NCBI GenBank assembly: GCA_003524305.1 | Contig: DQHW01000007.1 | Span: forward strand, 93,709-157,708 | Length of the DNA stretch: 64,000 nt | Reading direction: 5' to 3' | Source: Anaerolineaceae bacterium | Lineage (GTDB): Bacteria; Chloroflexota; Anaerolineae; Anaerolineales; Anaerolineaceae | Shown here: positions 17,531 to 28,090 of the stretch, piece after piece | Layout of the letters: every line of letters starts with the position of its first letter | How positions within the stretch are numbered: position 1 is the first letter of the stretch | Program-made: the position numbers and the translations under genes | The notes under the pieces: model-generated | The model's database searches: none | What the model saw: only the letters and a program-made list of their open reading frames with translations | Told to the model about the DNA's origin: nothing

Positions 17531-18804
17531 ACCTTCTGACCTGAGGATTTGGAAACCATTTCTATGAAAGGCAGCGGAAACACGAGCACGCCTCCCTTTT
17601 TCAAGTATTCCTGTTCCCGTTCAATGATGCCTTTTCTAAAGTGCCATGGAAGAACAAAAAAATAATCAGGGTGCATTTCTCTGGCTTGCTGTTCGGAAAT
17701 AATGGGAATGTGTGTGCCGGGTGTGTAACAACAAAACTTATCTGTATTCACTTCGGCTATATAGGGCAGTTCATATTTTGTTATGCCGCAGTATTGCAGA
17801 ATAACATTGCCTTTGGTTGAGGCGCCGTAACCGATGACTGTTTTTCCATCTTTGCGTGCTTGGGCAAAAAATTTCAGTAATTCTTCTTTGTGTTGATGAA
17901 CTCTTTGAGTGAAGGATTGATATGGAGCCGACGTTTGCAATCCCATTTTCATCTCTTTTTCTAATAGAGTTAGAATCTCTGATTCCGCCTCTGGATATGT
18001 GGAAGTCTTCTTGGCCAGGGCAAGACGATAACTGCCTCCGTTGGTGTCATTTAATGAAACATGAATTATTTTTAATCCAACCTTGTCGGCAATCCACTTA
18101 ATTTGTTTCATGCCATAATATTCCAAATGTTCATGGCAAATTGTGTCGTAAGCGGTTACTTCAAGCATGGTGGGCATATAACTTTGTTCAAGCACCCAAA
18201 TTCCATCATCAGCGAGTACTTCATTGATCTCATTGACAAAGTGGAGGGGATTTTCGAGATCGTAAAACATTGAAATTGAAGTTATTACCCTTATTTTTTG
18301 GGATCCCAAATGTTTTTTGATTTCTGCAGCTGAGAAGAATTCAGAGATCAATTGAATTCGCGGTTGGTAGAAATTTTTAAACTTGATACCTGTTGGATCA
18401 ATGCCAATTAACTTCAAACCAGGCAGATCATCATAGAAGGATAAAAATGATCCGTCATTGCTGCCGATGTCTAATACATGATCACCTGGTTTAAGTTTGA
18501 TAATTTCTTGAATTTGCATCACAATGCTTTTCAAATGCGCCATCATGGATTGGTTTAATCCAGATCGATAGCCATAATTCAATCCATACATTTCATCACG
18601 GTCATAAGAATGCCGCAGTTGCAGCAATCCACAGGCGTTGGGGTTGTGTTCATCATCACAACGCACCAATTCAAGTGGGCCAGATGTGATTTTCAAATCA
18701 ATTGAATAAGGAAAAATCCCTGTGAGGGCTTGAGAACCGAGGTTGATAATTGGTTTGAGATCAACTCCTCCACATATTCGACAACTTTGAATTTCTTTAA
18801 TCAT
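17527..18804 (-). CDS. Class I SAM C-methyltransferase (NovU/TylCIII type)
   Basis: A 425-residue three-domain sugar methyltransferase. The N-terminus is a zinc-binding domain (CRICGGVDLKP, then VRCDDEHNPNACGLLQL). The central SAM domain has GDHVLDIGSNDGSFLSF, and the C-terminal domain carries the VIGYGASTKGNVILQYCGI motif of PF08484-type C-methyltransferases. These act on NDP-keto-deoxysugars, fitting the dehydratase next to it. A GAGG site precedes the ATG. It is first in the three-gene minus-strand operon. Confidence 0.9.
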   Translation of the reverse strand: MIKEIQSCRICGGVDLKPIINLGSQALTGIFPYSIDLKITSGPLELVRCDDEHNPNACGLLQLRHSYDRDEMYGLNYGYRSGLNQSMMAHLKSIVMQIQEIIKLKPGDHVLDIGSNDGSFLSFYDDLPGLKLIGIDPTGIKFKNFYQPRIQLISEFFSAAEIKKHLGSQKIRVITSISMFYDLENPLHFVNEINEVLADDGIWVLEQSYMPTMLEVTAYDTICHEHLEYYGMKQIKWIADKVGLKIIHVSLNDTNGGSYRLALAKKTSTYPEAESEILTLLEKEMKMGLQTSAPYQSFTQRVHQHKEELLKFFAQARKDGKTVIGYGASTKGNVILQYCGITKYELPYIAEVNTDKFCCYTPGTHIPIISEQQAREMHPDYFFVLPWHFRKGIIEREQEYLKKGGVLVFPLPFIEMVSKSSGQKV

Positions 18805-19016
18805 CAGTCCTCACAAATGCCCCCAAAAGAGCAATAAAATGAATTTATTCACGACTAATTATTAATAACAATTTTGCTTAGAAAAATAATTACACATAAT
18901 ATTATACAATTGCCTTTGAAGTCTGATGGTATAGAACGAGGATTGTAATATGTTTGTAAGCGGTCTCTTTTGAATATTAAAAACCTAGATTGAGGGTGTT
19001 CCTAAATGACCAGCAC

Positions 19017-19047
19017 AATTCAAAAAGGGAACAGTCCCTTTTGAATT
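19017..19047. repeat. Near-perfect hairpin in a divergent intergenic region
   Basis: AATTCAAAAAGGGA (19017-19030) and TCCCTTTTGAATT (19035-19047) pair with a single bulged A around ACAG. It sits between divergent genes, where no terminator is needed. Its CAAAAAGGGAAC 12-mer recurs in the hairpin at 55887-55930. It could be a small mobile repeat or a transcript 5' structure. Confidence 0.6.
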
Positions 19048-19101
19048 CCGAGAACTTGTTTATCACTTATAATTTATCTATTCCTGATCAATCGAGAGTG
19101 T

Positions 19102-19872
19102 ATGTTCCCAAAAATCTCAATCATCGTTCCAACATTAAATCAAGCCAGGTTTATCGAAGAGACAATTCAAAGTGTGTTGACTCAAAAATACCCAAATTTG
19201 GAGGTCATTGTTATAGATGGCGGTTCAACAGACAATACAATTGAAATTCTTAAGAAATATACCGGTTCACTGACCTGGATCAGCGAACCTGATAAAGGTC
19301 AAGTCGACGCCATCAACAAAGGGTTGAAATTGGTTACCGGTGAAGTGGTGGCCTATTTAAATTCTGATGATGTTTATACCCCTAACGCACTTTTGACGGT
19401 TGGTAAGTATTTTTCAGAACATCCAGATACTCAAATAGTTACTGGAAAATGTATCAATATCGATGAGAACGGGGTGGAAACTCGTGCTTTAATCAAACTA
19501 TATAAAAACTTTTGGCTTAAATTGCGGATTGATAGGTTTTTGACTGTACTGGATTATGTTTCGCAGCCTTCAACCTTTTGGCGTTCAGGTCTTATTCAAT
19601 CCATTGGCTTATTTGATGACCAATTCCGCAACGCTATGGATTATGATTATTGGCTGCGCATTATCCAAAAACATAAACTAGGGTTTATTAATAAATATCT
19701 CTCTAAATTTCGGATATATCCAACCTCCATTACCAGCTCAAATTCCAGGGCACAATACAATGATCAATATCGGGTTGCGTCCCGTTATGCCTCCCCCATG
19801 GAATTGTTTTTTCATAAAATTCACGCTGATATATCCTGTTGGATTTACGAAAATATTGCAAATCGGAAGTAG
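19102..19872 (+). CDS. GT2 family glycosyltransferase
   Basis: A 256-residue GT-A fold transferase. Motifs are ISIIVPTLNQARFIEETIQSVL, VIDGGSTDNTIEIL and the metal-binding LNSDDVY; the acceptor region includes AMDYDYWLRI. It probably adds a sugar to a growing surface polysaccharide at the inner face of the membrane. The ATG follows a weak GAGAG site. It is 6 bases from the next gene and so cotranscribed with it. The specificity is not visible. Confidence 0.88.
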   Translation: MFPKISIIVPTLNQARFIEETIQSVLTQKYPNLEVIVIDGGSTDNTIEILKKYTGSLTWISEPDKGQVDAINKGLKLVTGEVVAYLNSDDVYTPNALLTVGKYFSEHPDTQIVTGKCINIDENGVETRALIKLYKNFWLKLRIDRFLTVLDYVSQPSTFWRSGLIQSIGLFDDQFRNAMDYDYWLRIIQKHKLGFINKYLSKFRIYPTSITSSNSRAQYNDQYRVASRYASPMELFFHKIHADISCWIYENIANRK

Positions 19873-19878
19873 ATAGAT

Positions 19879-21732
19879 ATGAAATTTTCGAAGATAAAAA
19901 ATAGTTTAAAACGACCAGAATTTATCTTTCCATTAATTATCTTAATAGTTGGGCTTATTCTCGTGGTCATCACACCAATTGGAGCCAATTTCGATGAAGA
20001 AACTTATATCGCACGGATATATGAGATGGCTTCAGGCTATGTTATGCCAAATTCTTATATCGGAACACAGGAAAACTATCCTTTAGAGCTATTTTCTAAT
20101 TCTTATCGCCAGGATGTAAATTATTGGCCAATAGATGGACCCACCTGGTTGGATCAGGTTAAGGACAGGATTGATTGGGAGAATATCGAAAACGAGCAGT
20201 TAATCAAATATAAAACGCGTGCAGTGTACTTTCCAACCTTATTTGTAATCCAGGCAATTATCATGCGTGTCATAGGTTTTTCATTAAATACTCCGATTGT
20301 ATTTATATATTATGTAATTCGGTTTTCATATTTGATTCTCTATATACTCTTAGTTTATTTTGCTTTGCGTTTTATCCCTTTTGGGAAGTGGGTCCTAGGA
20401 GTTATGACTGTTGGCCCTATGGCTTTGATATCTGCGACAGCAGTATCACCAGATCCAATCATTTTTGGAGTCTGTTTTCTTTTTATCGCTTGGATTTTGT
20501 TTTTAATAAAAAACTCACATTCATTAATCTCGAATAAACATCTCATCATTACCTGCGCGTTAATTCTCACAATTGGTATGTTAAAACCTAACTACATCTT
20601 CTTGTTGTTTTTACTCCTTGCCCTACCCTATCAAGGTTATCTGAAAAAGAAAGATGTTGTAATTTTGCTAGTTGCTTGCGTGTTAAGTGTGGGAATATCA
20701 CTGTGGTGGAGTTACATGGCTTCGCAAGTTATCATCAACGAACTTAATGCGGCTAGTGATTCTACATCTCGATTCTGGTCTTTATTTCAAACTCCACAAG
20801 TTTTTATTAAGTCATTAATGCTGACGATTTATAAGAATATCGTTCCTTTTATACGTGAGACTATTGGTGTTTCCGGTTATGGCTATTGGCATCTTCCAAC
20901 ACTCTTATATGTCTTGTACCCAGCAGTGGTTCTTATTTCCTTTTTTATTGAGGAGAATCATAATTATCTAACTCGCAACCAAAAATTGATATTCTGGCTT
21001 ACGGGTTTTATCAATTTCCTGGTTATTTTTGTACTCTTGTTTATAGCGAATACTCCTATAAATTCCTCAACGATCGTTGGAGTTCAAGGAAGATATTTCA
21101 TTCCATTCATTCCCCTATTTTTTGTGCCGATAGTGTTTGTGAAACCTGTAAAAATTATCAAAATCCTTTCTATGGTGTTGATTGGATTTGTTTTACTTAT
21201 ATCTGTCATTACACTCTTTTTGGATTTTCACGTCATGTGCGGAGAATCTCTAACCTCAAAAAATCCATGCAAATTACCTTACTACAAGAATTGGGGGCCT
21301 GAAACATTTATATCAGCAAATCTCCCACAAGGATCAGCCATCATTCAAAATATTATCGTTGATTGTCAAACCATTTCGAATATCGAAATTTGGCCATTAC
21401 AGAATGATGAAAAAAATGATCAACACGTTATTGTGAATATACGTACCGGTGATGGGGCTTTACTAGGCAGCAGTTCGTTTTCCATAACCGAGGTGAGCCT
21501 CAATAAATGGTTCAGCATTGACATACCAGATGTGGTTGGGATGAAAGGGACTGCAATTTCCATCGAGATTCTCCCAGCCGAAGGTCAGGATCTGTCCCAG
21601 TTTGTTTTGGGAGTCTTTCCTACAAATGAATACACTAAAGGTGAATTGTTTCTCAAATATGGATCAACAGGAAAATCAACCACTGCCGATAACGATCTAA
21701 TCTTTAAATATCAATGCGAAAAACCCTGGTGA
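19879..21732 (+). CDS. DUF2142-type polytopic membrane protein
   Basis: A 617-residue membrane protein with about 11-12 helices. The first outer loop has FDEETYIARIYEMASGYV, like the DEPAH loop of DUF2142 and other GT-C-like proteins, and the C-terminal 150 residues form a soluble beta-rich domain. Members are found in polysaccharide loci and are thought to be lipid-linked-sugar glycosyltransferases, though this is not shown. It is cotranscribed with the GT2 gene. Confidence 0.75.
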   Translation: MKFSKIKNSLKRPEFIFPLIILIVGLILVVITPIGANFDEETYIARIYEMASGYVMPNSYIGTQENYPLELFSNSYRQDVNYWPIDGPTWLDQVKDRIDWENIENEQLIKYKTRAVYFPTLFVIQAIIMRVIGFSLNTPIVFIYYVIRFSYLILYILLVYFALRFIPFGKWVLGVMTVGPMALISATAVSPDPIIFGVCFLFIAWILFLIKNSHSLISNKHLIITCALILTIGMLKPNYIFLLFLLLALPYQGYLKKKDVVILLVACVLSVGISLWWSYMASQVIINELNAASDSTSRFWSLFQTPQVFIKSLMLTIYKNIVPFIRETIGVSGYGYWHLPTLLYVLYPAVVLISFFIEENHNYLTRNQKLIFWLTGFINFLVIFVLLFIANTPINSSTIVGVQGRYFIPFIPLFFVPIVFVKPVKIIKILSMVLIGFVLLISVITLFLDFHVMCGESLTSKNPCKLPYYKNWGPETFISANLPQGSAIIQNIIVDCQTISNIEIWPLQNDEKNDQHVIVNIRTGDGALLGSSSFSITEVSLNKWFSIDIPDVVGMKGTAISIEILPAEGQDLSQFVLGVFPTNEYTKGELFLKYGSTGKSTTADNDLIFKYQCEKPW

Positions 21733-21812
21733 GGTTTCTAAGACTATTCGAAAAAAAGATGCTTTTCATTAAGAACTGGCATCAGGGTTTATGTTGGGTG
21801 GCCTTATTTGGG

Positions 21813-22796
21813 TTAAATTAAATGTTGAGATTTTAACCAGGCAACAGTTTTACGAATTCCTTCTTCATAAGGATAAGGCAAAGGACCAGTAATCGATTCG
21901 AGTGATGTGGTTTCTTGAATTTCATTCGTAATAATATTATTGAGACGAAAACTTGTTAAAGGGGGGTTTTTCCAAAAGAGTGACTTTAATAAATCCCCGC
22001 CTTTTGCGATTAATGTCATCAACCAGACCGGCAGGGTCATGATCTTTCTTGCGCCCATTTCTTTTTGAGCGGTATTAGCAAAATCTTTTAAGACGAGCGG
22101 TGAATAATCAGCCAGGTAAAATGTTTTTGTATCAATCAAGTTCTCTGGACCAACCAGCAGATCATAAACTTGTTTTACGGAATTTAGAACGAACCCCCAT
22201 TTTTTTAATGTTTGGATGCCGCCCGAATGAATATAAAACCCTTTGTTAATCGTCAAAAAGAATGTGCGGTACGGAATATCAAACCAGGGACCCCAAATGG
22301 ATGTAGGGCGAACCAGAGCCCAAATGCATCCAATTTCACCAGCAGCTCTAATAATTTGCTCTCCGATGACTTTACTATGTCCATATAGGGTGTTGGGACA
22401 ATAATCCTCGTCATTCTCAGGTTGATATCCAACTTTGCACACAAGTTGACTTGAAGCAAAAATGGTTCTTTTAATACCGGAGGTGGATTTAATGGCATCC
22501 ACCATGTTTCTAACGCCCTGGATGTTCGCTGCATACCCGGATAAATTTTCCTTTTCATCCAGGTCAGTGCGAGCAGCAAAGTGTAAAACATAGTCGGGTT
22601 TATATTTATGAAAAACGCGCAATAATTCTTCTCGATTTACAATATCCAATTCTTGCCAATAATCCATATGAGCAGAATTACGCGGAGAGTGAATATCAAT
22701 ATTCAACACACTCCAACCCAGCGAAACAAAATACTCAACCAGATTTGTGCCGATAAAACCTGATCCGCCTGTAATGATTATTTTTTTCTTTTCCAT
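21813..22796 (-). CDS. NAD-dependent epimerase/dehydratase (extended SDR)
   Basis: A 327-residue extended SDR with ITGGSGFIGTNLVEYF at the N-terminus, FAARTDLDE, catalytic SS (about 116) and YGHSK. It should act on a nucleotide sugar for the surface glycan. The substrate cannot be read from sequence. It is convergent with the DUF2142 gene. Confidence 0.85.
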   Translation of the reverse strand: MEKKKIIITGGSGFIGTNLVEYFVSLGWSVLNIDIHSPRNSAHMDYWQELDIVNREELLRVFHKYKPDYVLHFAARTDLDEKENLSGYAANIQGVRNMVDAIKSTSGIKRTIFASSQLVCKVGYQPENDEDYCPNTLYGHSKVIGEQIIRAAGEIGCIWALVRPTSIWGPWFDIPYRTFFLTINKGFYIHSGGIQTLKKWGFVLNSVKQVYDLLVGPENLIDTKTFYLADYSPLVLKDFANTAQKEMGARKIMTLPVWLMTLIAKGGDLLKSLFWKNPPLTSFRLNNIITNEIQETTSLESITGPLPYPYEEGIRKTVAWLKSQHLI

Positions 22797-23003
22797 GTTT
22801 GTTTCCTTGTACCGATAACTTTAAAACAACTTGCCAATAATTGCAAGGCACATAAGTAAATCCGTTTTTTTGGGGGAGGTAATACACCAACGCGCTCAAT
22901 GAGAAATACAATTATCAACCATCCATGATCAATCTCTACTTTTTTGTTCGAGATACATACAAAATTCTGGATTGTTGATCTTCTTGTTACCGTGTTCAGC
23001 AGA

Positions 23004-23043
23004 AAAACCGGCCACTAATCCATTTTGATTGGTGGCCGGTTTT
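23004..23043 (-). terminator. Long terminator hairpin of the PA14 GT-C gene
   Basis: AAAACCGGCCACTAATC (23004-23020) pairs over 17 bp (one G-T) with 23027-23043 around a 6-base loop. It follows the minus-strand stop at 23047 directly and ends in a T-run on that strand. Confidence 0.85.
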
Positions 23044-23046
23044 GAA

Positions 23047-25791
23047 TTAAGGAAGAAATAGTACTTCTGAAGGAATATTTTGCCGGTCTGAATCGGGGGG
23101 TTTCCAGTATAGATTTATATGGGTCGCACCGGTGAGATCAGAAAAACGGATTTTTATGTCATGAAATCCTTCGGATAAATCAATTGATTTGCCTTGATAT
23201 TGGTTTAGAGTTTGATTATCCAACAACAAAGTGTTGTCTATATAGATTTGTGAATTATCAATTGATTCCAGCCCAAATTCATAAGTTCCCGCTTCACTGA
23301 TCATAATTCTTCCAACCCATTCCACTGTATATGGCCGTGCAAGAGGTGGATTATGGAAGTAAAAATGGATAAATGGGTCCACTTGTATAATACTCGGTGC
23401 GCCTTCCCAGTTTGCATTGGCATAATAACTTCCAACCAACCCATTATTTGTTACCGGTGGCAAGAAAAGATTTGAAGCAGGAATATCGGTCATTTCACCA
23501 GACGGAGGTTGCCACGAAACTTGAAGTTTTCCTGTTTCTCCAACACCTCTAATCTCAATGGAATGAATTCCCTTGGCCAGTTCGATTGAACCGGAATAAG
23601 TACCTCCATCACTGTGAAATGTTATTATTCCATCTACATAGAAATCAATACTTGATGGCGATACAATCTCAAATTTATACTCACCAAATTGATTGGCAAA
23701 AATGGATCCGGAGATGTCAAAATAAAAAGGCAATGATCCTGGATATTCTTTCGTCCAATCTAGGTTTAATTGATTAATTGATGTACCTAAAAATGGTTTA
23801 CCTGACACCTCTGGGGTTGAATAATAATTAATTACCAAACCTTGAACAGATTGAATATCTGTTTTAGTTAAATAGATTTCATATAAGGCCAACGTACCGC
23901 CGGGGGATTTATGTTCAGTGTATGTAGCATCCGGATAAACCATTTTCATTTGTTCATATACTGGTGTGCGATCCGGGTCAAGGAAGAAAATAGCATCGCG
24001 CTGTCCATCCAACAGGAATGGAAATGTCTCGTGTGTTTCAATCCGGTGATACTCTTTTATAGATGGGGCGAGATAGCGAATAGTTGGTGTATTAAAGTAA
24101 AAAGTGCTGACAAAGAAATCCACTGTGTCACCAAAATGGACCATTTCTCGTGCAATAATAGTGTCTCGAGTGGAATATTCCAACCAGGAATCAGAAGAAT
24201 TGGCTTCGCGGACAAAGTAGTTGTAGCTGTTTATGAAACCGATTGATAGCGTTATTAATACCAATGAAGTGGCTATTAAAATACTGGTTTTACGCTTAAA
24301 TATATGGATTTGATCTTCAATTAAAGCAAAGATTGGCAAAGTCGAGAGCAGAATAGCCGCCGGCAAGCTTCCAATGGCCCTCAGCGATTGTGGTGACTCG
24401 AAATCAAGTGAAAAAATCCCTGGTGCGAGCATAAAAAACAACCAACAAAGTAAAACTATTGAAAAAGGTTGCTTAATTTTATAAATACATAGAGCAATCC
24501 CCAAAATAAACAAGGTGCCGGTAACCAGATCCAACATCGGTTCTGATGGGATGTTATGGCGTCCGTTTCTATCACCCTTGTAGGTAAACATCGCAACATG
24601 TTCACCTGTCGTCCTTAAAGCAGTTTGAATTCCTTCCTTGATTGTCCGGTCAGTAAAAATGGAAACTTGACTTGTTCGACCCCAAAATTCATCACTATGA
24701 AAGACGGCAAATTGCGATATCGGTACTGAAATAATGATCACACCCAAAATAAATACTAATAAGTGCCGCCAGGCTTTCTTGAGGTATTCCCGTTGTGCAA
24801 TGGAGATTCCGATCAATAAAATGATCATGATGATGGGAAACAATCGGAATGGAACATAAAAACACAAACCAAGACCCATCGAAAGGCCAGCCAAAAGATA
24901 ATCTCTAAATCGCTGCATGCGAAGGGCTCGTAAAATCAAACCAAAAGATAAGAGTTCAAAAAATGGAACTGTAATCCCGTGCATGCCTATTCGACTCCAA
25001 ATCAGGTCCCATCTGGTGACGGCTAACAAAAAAGCAAGTAAAATTCCAATTCGGCGATTGCCAAATAGCTCACGGCCAACAAGGTAAGCAGCCGCAACTG
25101 TTCCAATCCCGAATAGAGCACTTATTATCCGAACAGAAAAAATAGTCTGTCCAAAGATTTTAATTGAAATAGCAATAAAATAAATAAGATGGGCAGGCAA
25201 GCGTGTAGAGGGTGCAAAAACCGGAATATTATTTGGGTTGCTGAAGATTTGAAGTGCATTCAGACCGTTGTCTGCTTCATCAAACCACAATCCATAAGGC
25301 AATTGTGAGATTTTGTAAACGCGCAGGGAAGTTGCAAGCAACAAAACTGCTGCAAGCGCCGCTATTTCAAACCAGCGCCATGAATTTTCTTTTGACGTTT
25401 TTTTCTTTCTGGATTTGGCAAATCCATACGCTGCAATAAGAATGAACAATAAACTGAGTATATGAATCAACCAGGCGATAATATTGGGGAGCTCTGTTGA
25501 AAACAAAACAAAGGAAGTAATTAAGCAGAGAACAGCCAGGATCGAAAAGATATACCCCCATGACGAAATCTTTTCGTGGGTTAAAGTACTGGCCTGGATT
25601 TTTGGAATGATTGTATTAGTCGTTTTTCTTGTGCCAAAGAAAAGAACAACCAACGCAATTAACCAAAGTCCAATAGAAACATAAAGATGATTTTTAATTA
25701 ATGCTTGCGCAAGGATGCCGATCAAAATAGCTATAAGCTTTAATAAAGTCGGCAATTGACGCCTGAGTTGAATTTTCATATTGATCCCCAA
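23047..25791 (-). CDS. GT-C glycosyltransferase with two C-terminal PA14 domains
   Basis: A 914-residue protein. After a basic N-terminus it has about 12 membrane helices (to about residue 530) of the PMT/ArnT type; the first outer loop has LWFDEADNGLNALQ, where the acidic pair is the expected catalytic site. The outer C-terminal part holds two PA14-like domains starting near residues 651 (GLVINYYST) and 784 (GLVGSYYAN), each ending in WxPP (SWQPPSGE, YWKPPDSD). PA14 binds carbohydrate, so the enzyme may hold its glycan acceptor or product. The sugar donor should be a lipid-linked sugar. Confidence 0.85.
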   Translation of the reverse strand: MGINMKIQLRRQLPTLLKLIAILIGILAQALIKNHLYVSIGLWLIALVVLFFGTRKTTNTIIPKIQASTLTHEKISSWGYIFSILAVLCLITSFVLFSTELPNIIAWLIHILSLLFILIAAYGFAKSRKKKTSKENSWRWFEIAALAAVLLLATSLRVYKISQLPYGLWFDEADNGLNALQIFSNPNNIPVFAPSTRLPAHLIYFIAISIKIFGQTIFSVRIISALFGIGTVAAAYLVGRELFGNRRIGILLAFLLAVTRWDLIWSRIGMHGITVPFFELLSFGLILRALRMQRFRDYLLAGLSMGLGLCFYVPFRLFPIIMIILLIGISIAQREYLKKAWRHLLVFILGVIIISVPISQFAVFHSDEFWGRTSQVSIFTDRTIKEGIQTALRTTGEHVAMFTYKGDRNGRHNIPSEPMLDLVTGTLFILGIALCIYKIKQPFSIVLLCWLFFMLAPGIFSLDFESPQSLRAIGSLPAAILLSTLPIFALIEDQIHIFKRKTSILIATSLVLITLSIGFINSYNYFVREANSSDSWLEYSTRDTIIAREMVHFGDTVDFFVSTFYFNTPTIRYLAPSIKEYHRIETHETFPFLLDGQRDAIFFLDPDRTPVYEQMKMVYPDATYTEHKSPGGTLALYEIYLTKTDIQSVQGLVINYYSTPEVSGKPFLGTSINQLNLDWTKEYPGSLPFYFDISGSIFANQFGEYKFEIVSPSSIDFYVDGIITFHSDGGTYSGSIELAKGIHSIEIRGVGETGKLQVSWQPPSGEMTDIPASNLFLPPVTNNGLVGSYYANANWEGAPSIIQVDPFIHFYFHNPPLARPYTVEWVGRIMISEAGTYEFGLESIDNSQIYIDNTLLLDNQTLNQYQGKSIDLSEGFHDIKIRFSDLTGATHINLYWKPPDSDRQNIPSEVLFLP

Positions 25792-25962
25792 AATAGTAAT
25801 GGCAAATTATGAGTCGACAGCCGATAAATTAAGCTTATCCTTCGCAATTTTAGAACCCGACGATGTTTAGCATTAACTATCCATTAATTATACATAGATG
25901 AACAATATCGATATTGAATGGATTCCAATTAACTCATTCCAACTGGGTGGATCACTGTAAAT

Positions 25963-27999
25963 TCAGGGTAGAGCTGGAATTTGGAACTTTTTATAAACCA
26001 ATTTTCCATTCTGGTATTCATCTGTTGCTTTACCATCAGGGTATTGAGATTGGATTTGCGAAAGTTGATCGAAATTTGAATATGTTGCCAACACTATGAT
26101 TCCTTTTCCATCCTTTTTTAACTCGGGAAGGTCTTCAAGTGATGTAATATCAATCGCTTTCTCTTCGCCTATCAAGTAATTGATGGTTCCATGATGCGTA
26201 TAGAGATCTCCATCTCCGAAAAGGAAAACATGGTTATTAGGTGAGTCTTGAGCAATCTCTTTCGCTATTGTAATTGGAAGTATGTTAACCCCTGAATTTG
26301 CGTAGACAACAAAATAATAGTTAAAGTTAATTATCATAACCGCTGTTAAAATTGCGATAAACGCAGGAGCAAGGATTGCTGCCAGAGAGATATGTATATT
26401 TGGGATTTGTTTGTAGAAATTATTGACTGAATCCCAGGTTCTTTGAATGAAAGCGCCTCCACATAGGTATGATACAGCGGTTAAGATGAGTAGTCTTGTG
26501 CTATTCGGAGAGTCATTCGTAATAACGCCGGCTAAAATAATTCCTATAAAGAACCATATAATAATGGTTAACTCAGGAAGCCGTTTTGGTTTGGCTAGAA
26601 TGACGCCCAATCCAAGCCAGAATAGTACTGCAGTTATAAGATCAAATGCCGGGATACTTTGGAAATAAAATGAACCGGCATCACCGGATTGAAGGAAAAA
26701 GCCAAGGTTTTTTTCGAATTGACTGACTAATATTTTCAAAAGACTATTGGATAATGTCGCATCCAGTCCATAATTATTTTGTATATTAGCAGGGTTAAGA
26801 ATTGAAACCGTACTCAACCTGGATATAAATTGATCTGGATTACGCAGGTAATCCAACCCAAGGGGGGCAAAAACTAACAATGCACTGATGAGCATGACAG
26901 AGATTTGTACAAGGTTGATGCGTTTACGGAACAACTGATACAGGATAATAAAAAATGCCACAATGGGAATCAAACGAGAACCAATATACATATATTGGGC
27001 CATGGCTCCGGTAACTCCCATGGCAATATAAGGTGTGATTCTAAACTTTTGATTATCCGACCAACCAGCATCAATGGTGGTTGTCTCTTCTTTAGTTTTA
27101 GATGGATCATCAAAATTGGATTGGAGGAATAACCAAATAAAAAGAAGCATAAAGAAAAGCGTATGGATATTATTGATTGCCAGCCGACTGTATTGGATAT
27201 TCAATGAACTTACCGCAATGAGCCATGCGCCGGTAAAACCGGCTACTTTCCCCCAGCTTCTTTTGCCAATCAGGTAAACCAGCGGAATACACGCGGTTCC
27301 AAATAAGGCAGAAACCAGTCTTAGCCCGATCAAGTTTCTTCCGAATACCGCGATGAAACCTGCTTCCCACAAGAAATATAAATTCGGCAGTGGACCCCAT
27401 CCAATGCCCATTGGTGATATCGGTTCTCCAATGCCCAAGAAGCGTAATGCTTCCATCCCTATTTCGCCTTCATCTCCATGCATTGATGGGGGATAGCGGT
27501 CAAGGTAGGCAACCCGTAAAACAAACGCCAATAAGGTGATAGCAGTGACAGCACCAACCTCAAGGTAAAAATTCCTGCGTGCGGTGGCGTCCAGGGATTT
27601 TACATGTTTATTCCAGCTTATGGGGTGAATTTTATCAAAAACTATTCCTGTCGCGAACAAAAGCCCAATTGCGATAACCCAAAGGATCAAAGAAATTGTG
27701 CCGTTGGAAGTTTGTGGCGACAAAAAGGCAGCCGCAACACCTGACACAATCGCATAGAAAAATAGCGCCATTGACAAGACCAATTGATCTGAGGTTAATT
27801 CATACCTATTGAAAATGACTTTAACTTCTTTGCCGGTTGTCTTTTTTTTCAGATTGATAAATGCGAAAAACAGGGTCACGGATGATAACAATGCAATTTC
27901 AACTTTATTGGTAATAACGCTATATGCAGATAAAGCACACGCGATGAAGAACAAGACTATTCTTATCCATTGCATTTTTTGTATAGTTTTATTTTCCAT
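25963..27999 (-). CDS. GT-C (family 39-like) glycosyltransferase
   Basis: A 678-residue polytopic protein with about 13 membrane helices. The first outer loop HGDEGEIGMEALRFL carries the Asp-Glu pair typical of ArnT/PMT enzymes, followed by WGPLPNLYFLWEAGFIAVFGRN. A short soluble domain lies at the C-terminus. It likely transfers a sugar from a polyprenyl carrier to an outer glycan or protein. It is related in layout to the neighbour on the left but lacks PA14 domains. Confidence 0.83.
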   Translation of the reverse strand: MENKTIQKMQWIRIVLFFIACALSAYSVITNKVEIALLSSVTLFFAFINLKKKTTGKEVKVIFNRYELTSDQLVLSMALFFYAIVSGVAAAFLSPQTSNGTISLILWVIAIGLLFATGIVFDKIHPISWNKHVKSLDATARRNFYLEVGAVTAITLLAFVLRVAYLDRYPPSMHGDEGEIGMEALRFLGIGEPISPMGIGWGPLPNLYFLWEAGFIAVFGRNLIGLRLVSALFGTACIPLVYLIGKRSWGKVAGFTGAWLIAVSSLNIQYSRLAINNIHTLFFMLLFIWLFLQSNFDDPSKTKEETTTIDAGWSDNQKFRITPYIAMGVTGAMAQYMYIGSRLIPIVAFFIILYQLFRKRINLVQISVMLISALLVFAPLGLDYLRNPDQFISRLSTVSILNPANIQNNYGLDATLSNSLLKILVSQFEKNLGFFLQSGDAGSFYFQSIPAFDLITAVLFWLGLGVILAKPKRLPELTIIIWFFIGIILAGVITNDSPNSTRLLILTAVSYLCGGAFIQRTWDSVNNFYKQIPNIHISLAAILAPAFIAILTAVMIINFNYYFVVYANSGVNILPITIAKEIAQDSPNNHVFLFGDGDLYTHHGTINYLIGEEKAIDITSLEDLPELKKDGKGIIVLATYSNFDQLSQIQSQYPDGKATDEYQNGKLVYKKFQIPALP

Positions 28000-28090
28000 G
28001 ATCCTGCTTTTCTTAATGGCTTAATCGATGCTTATAGACACAAGTCAAAAAATCCTTTTCATCTATTTAAATATCATATTCCAAGCATTA

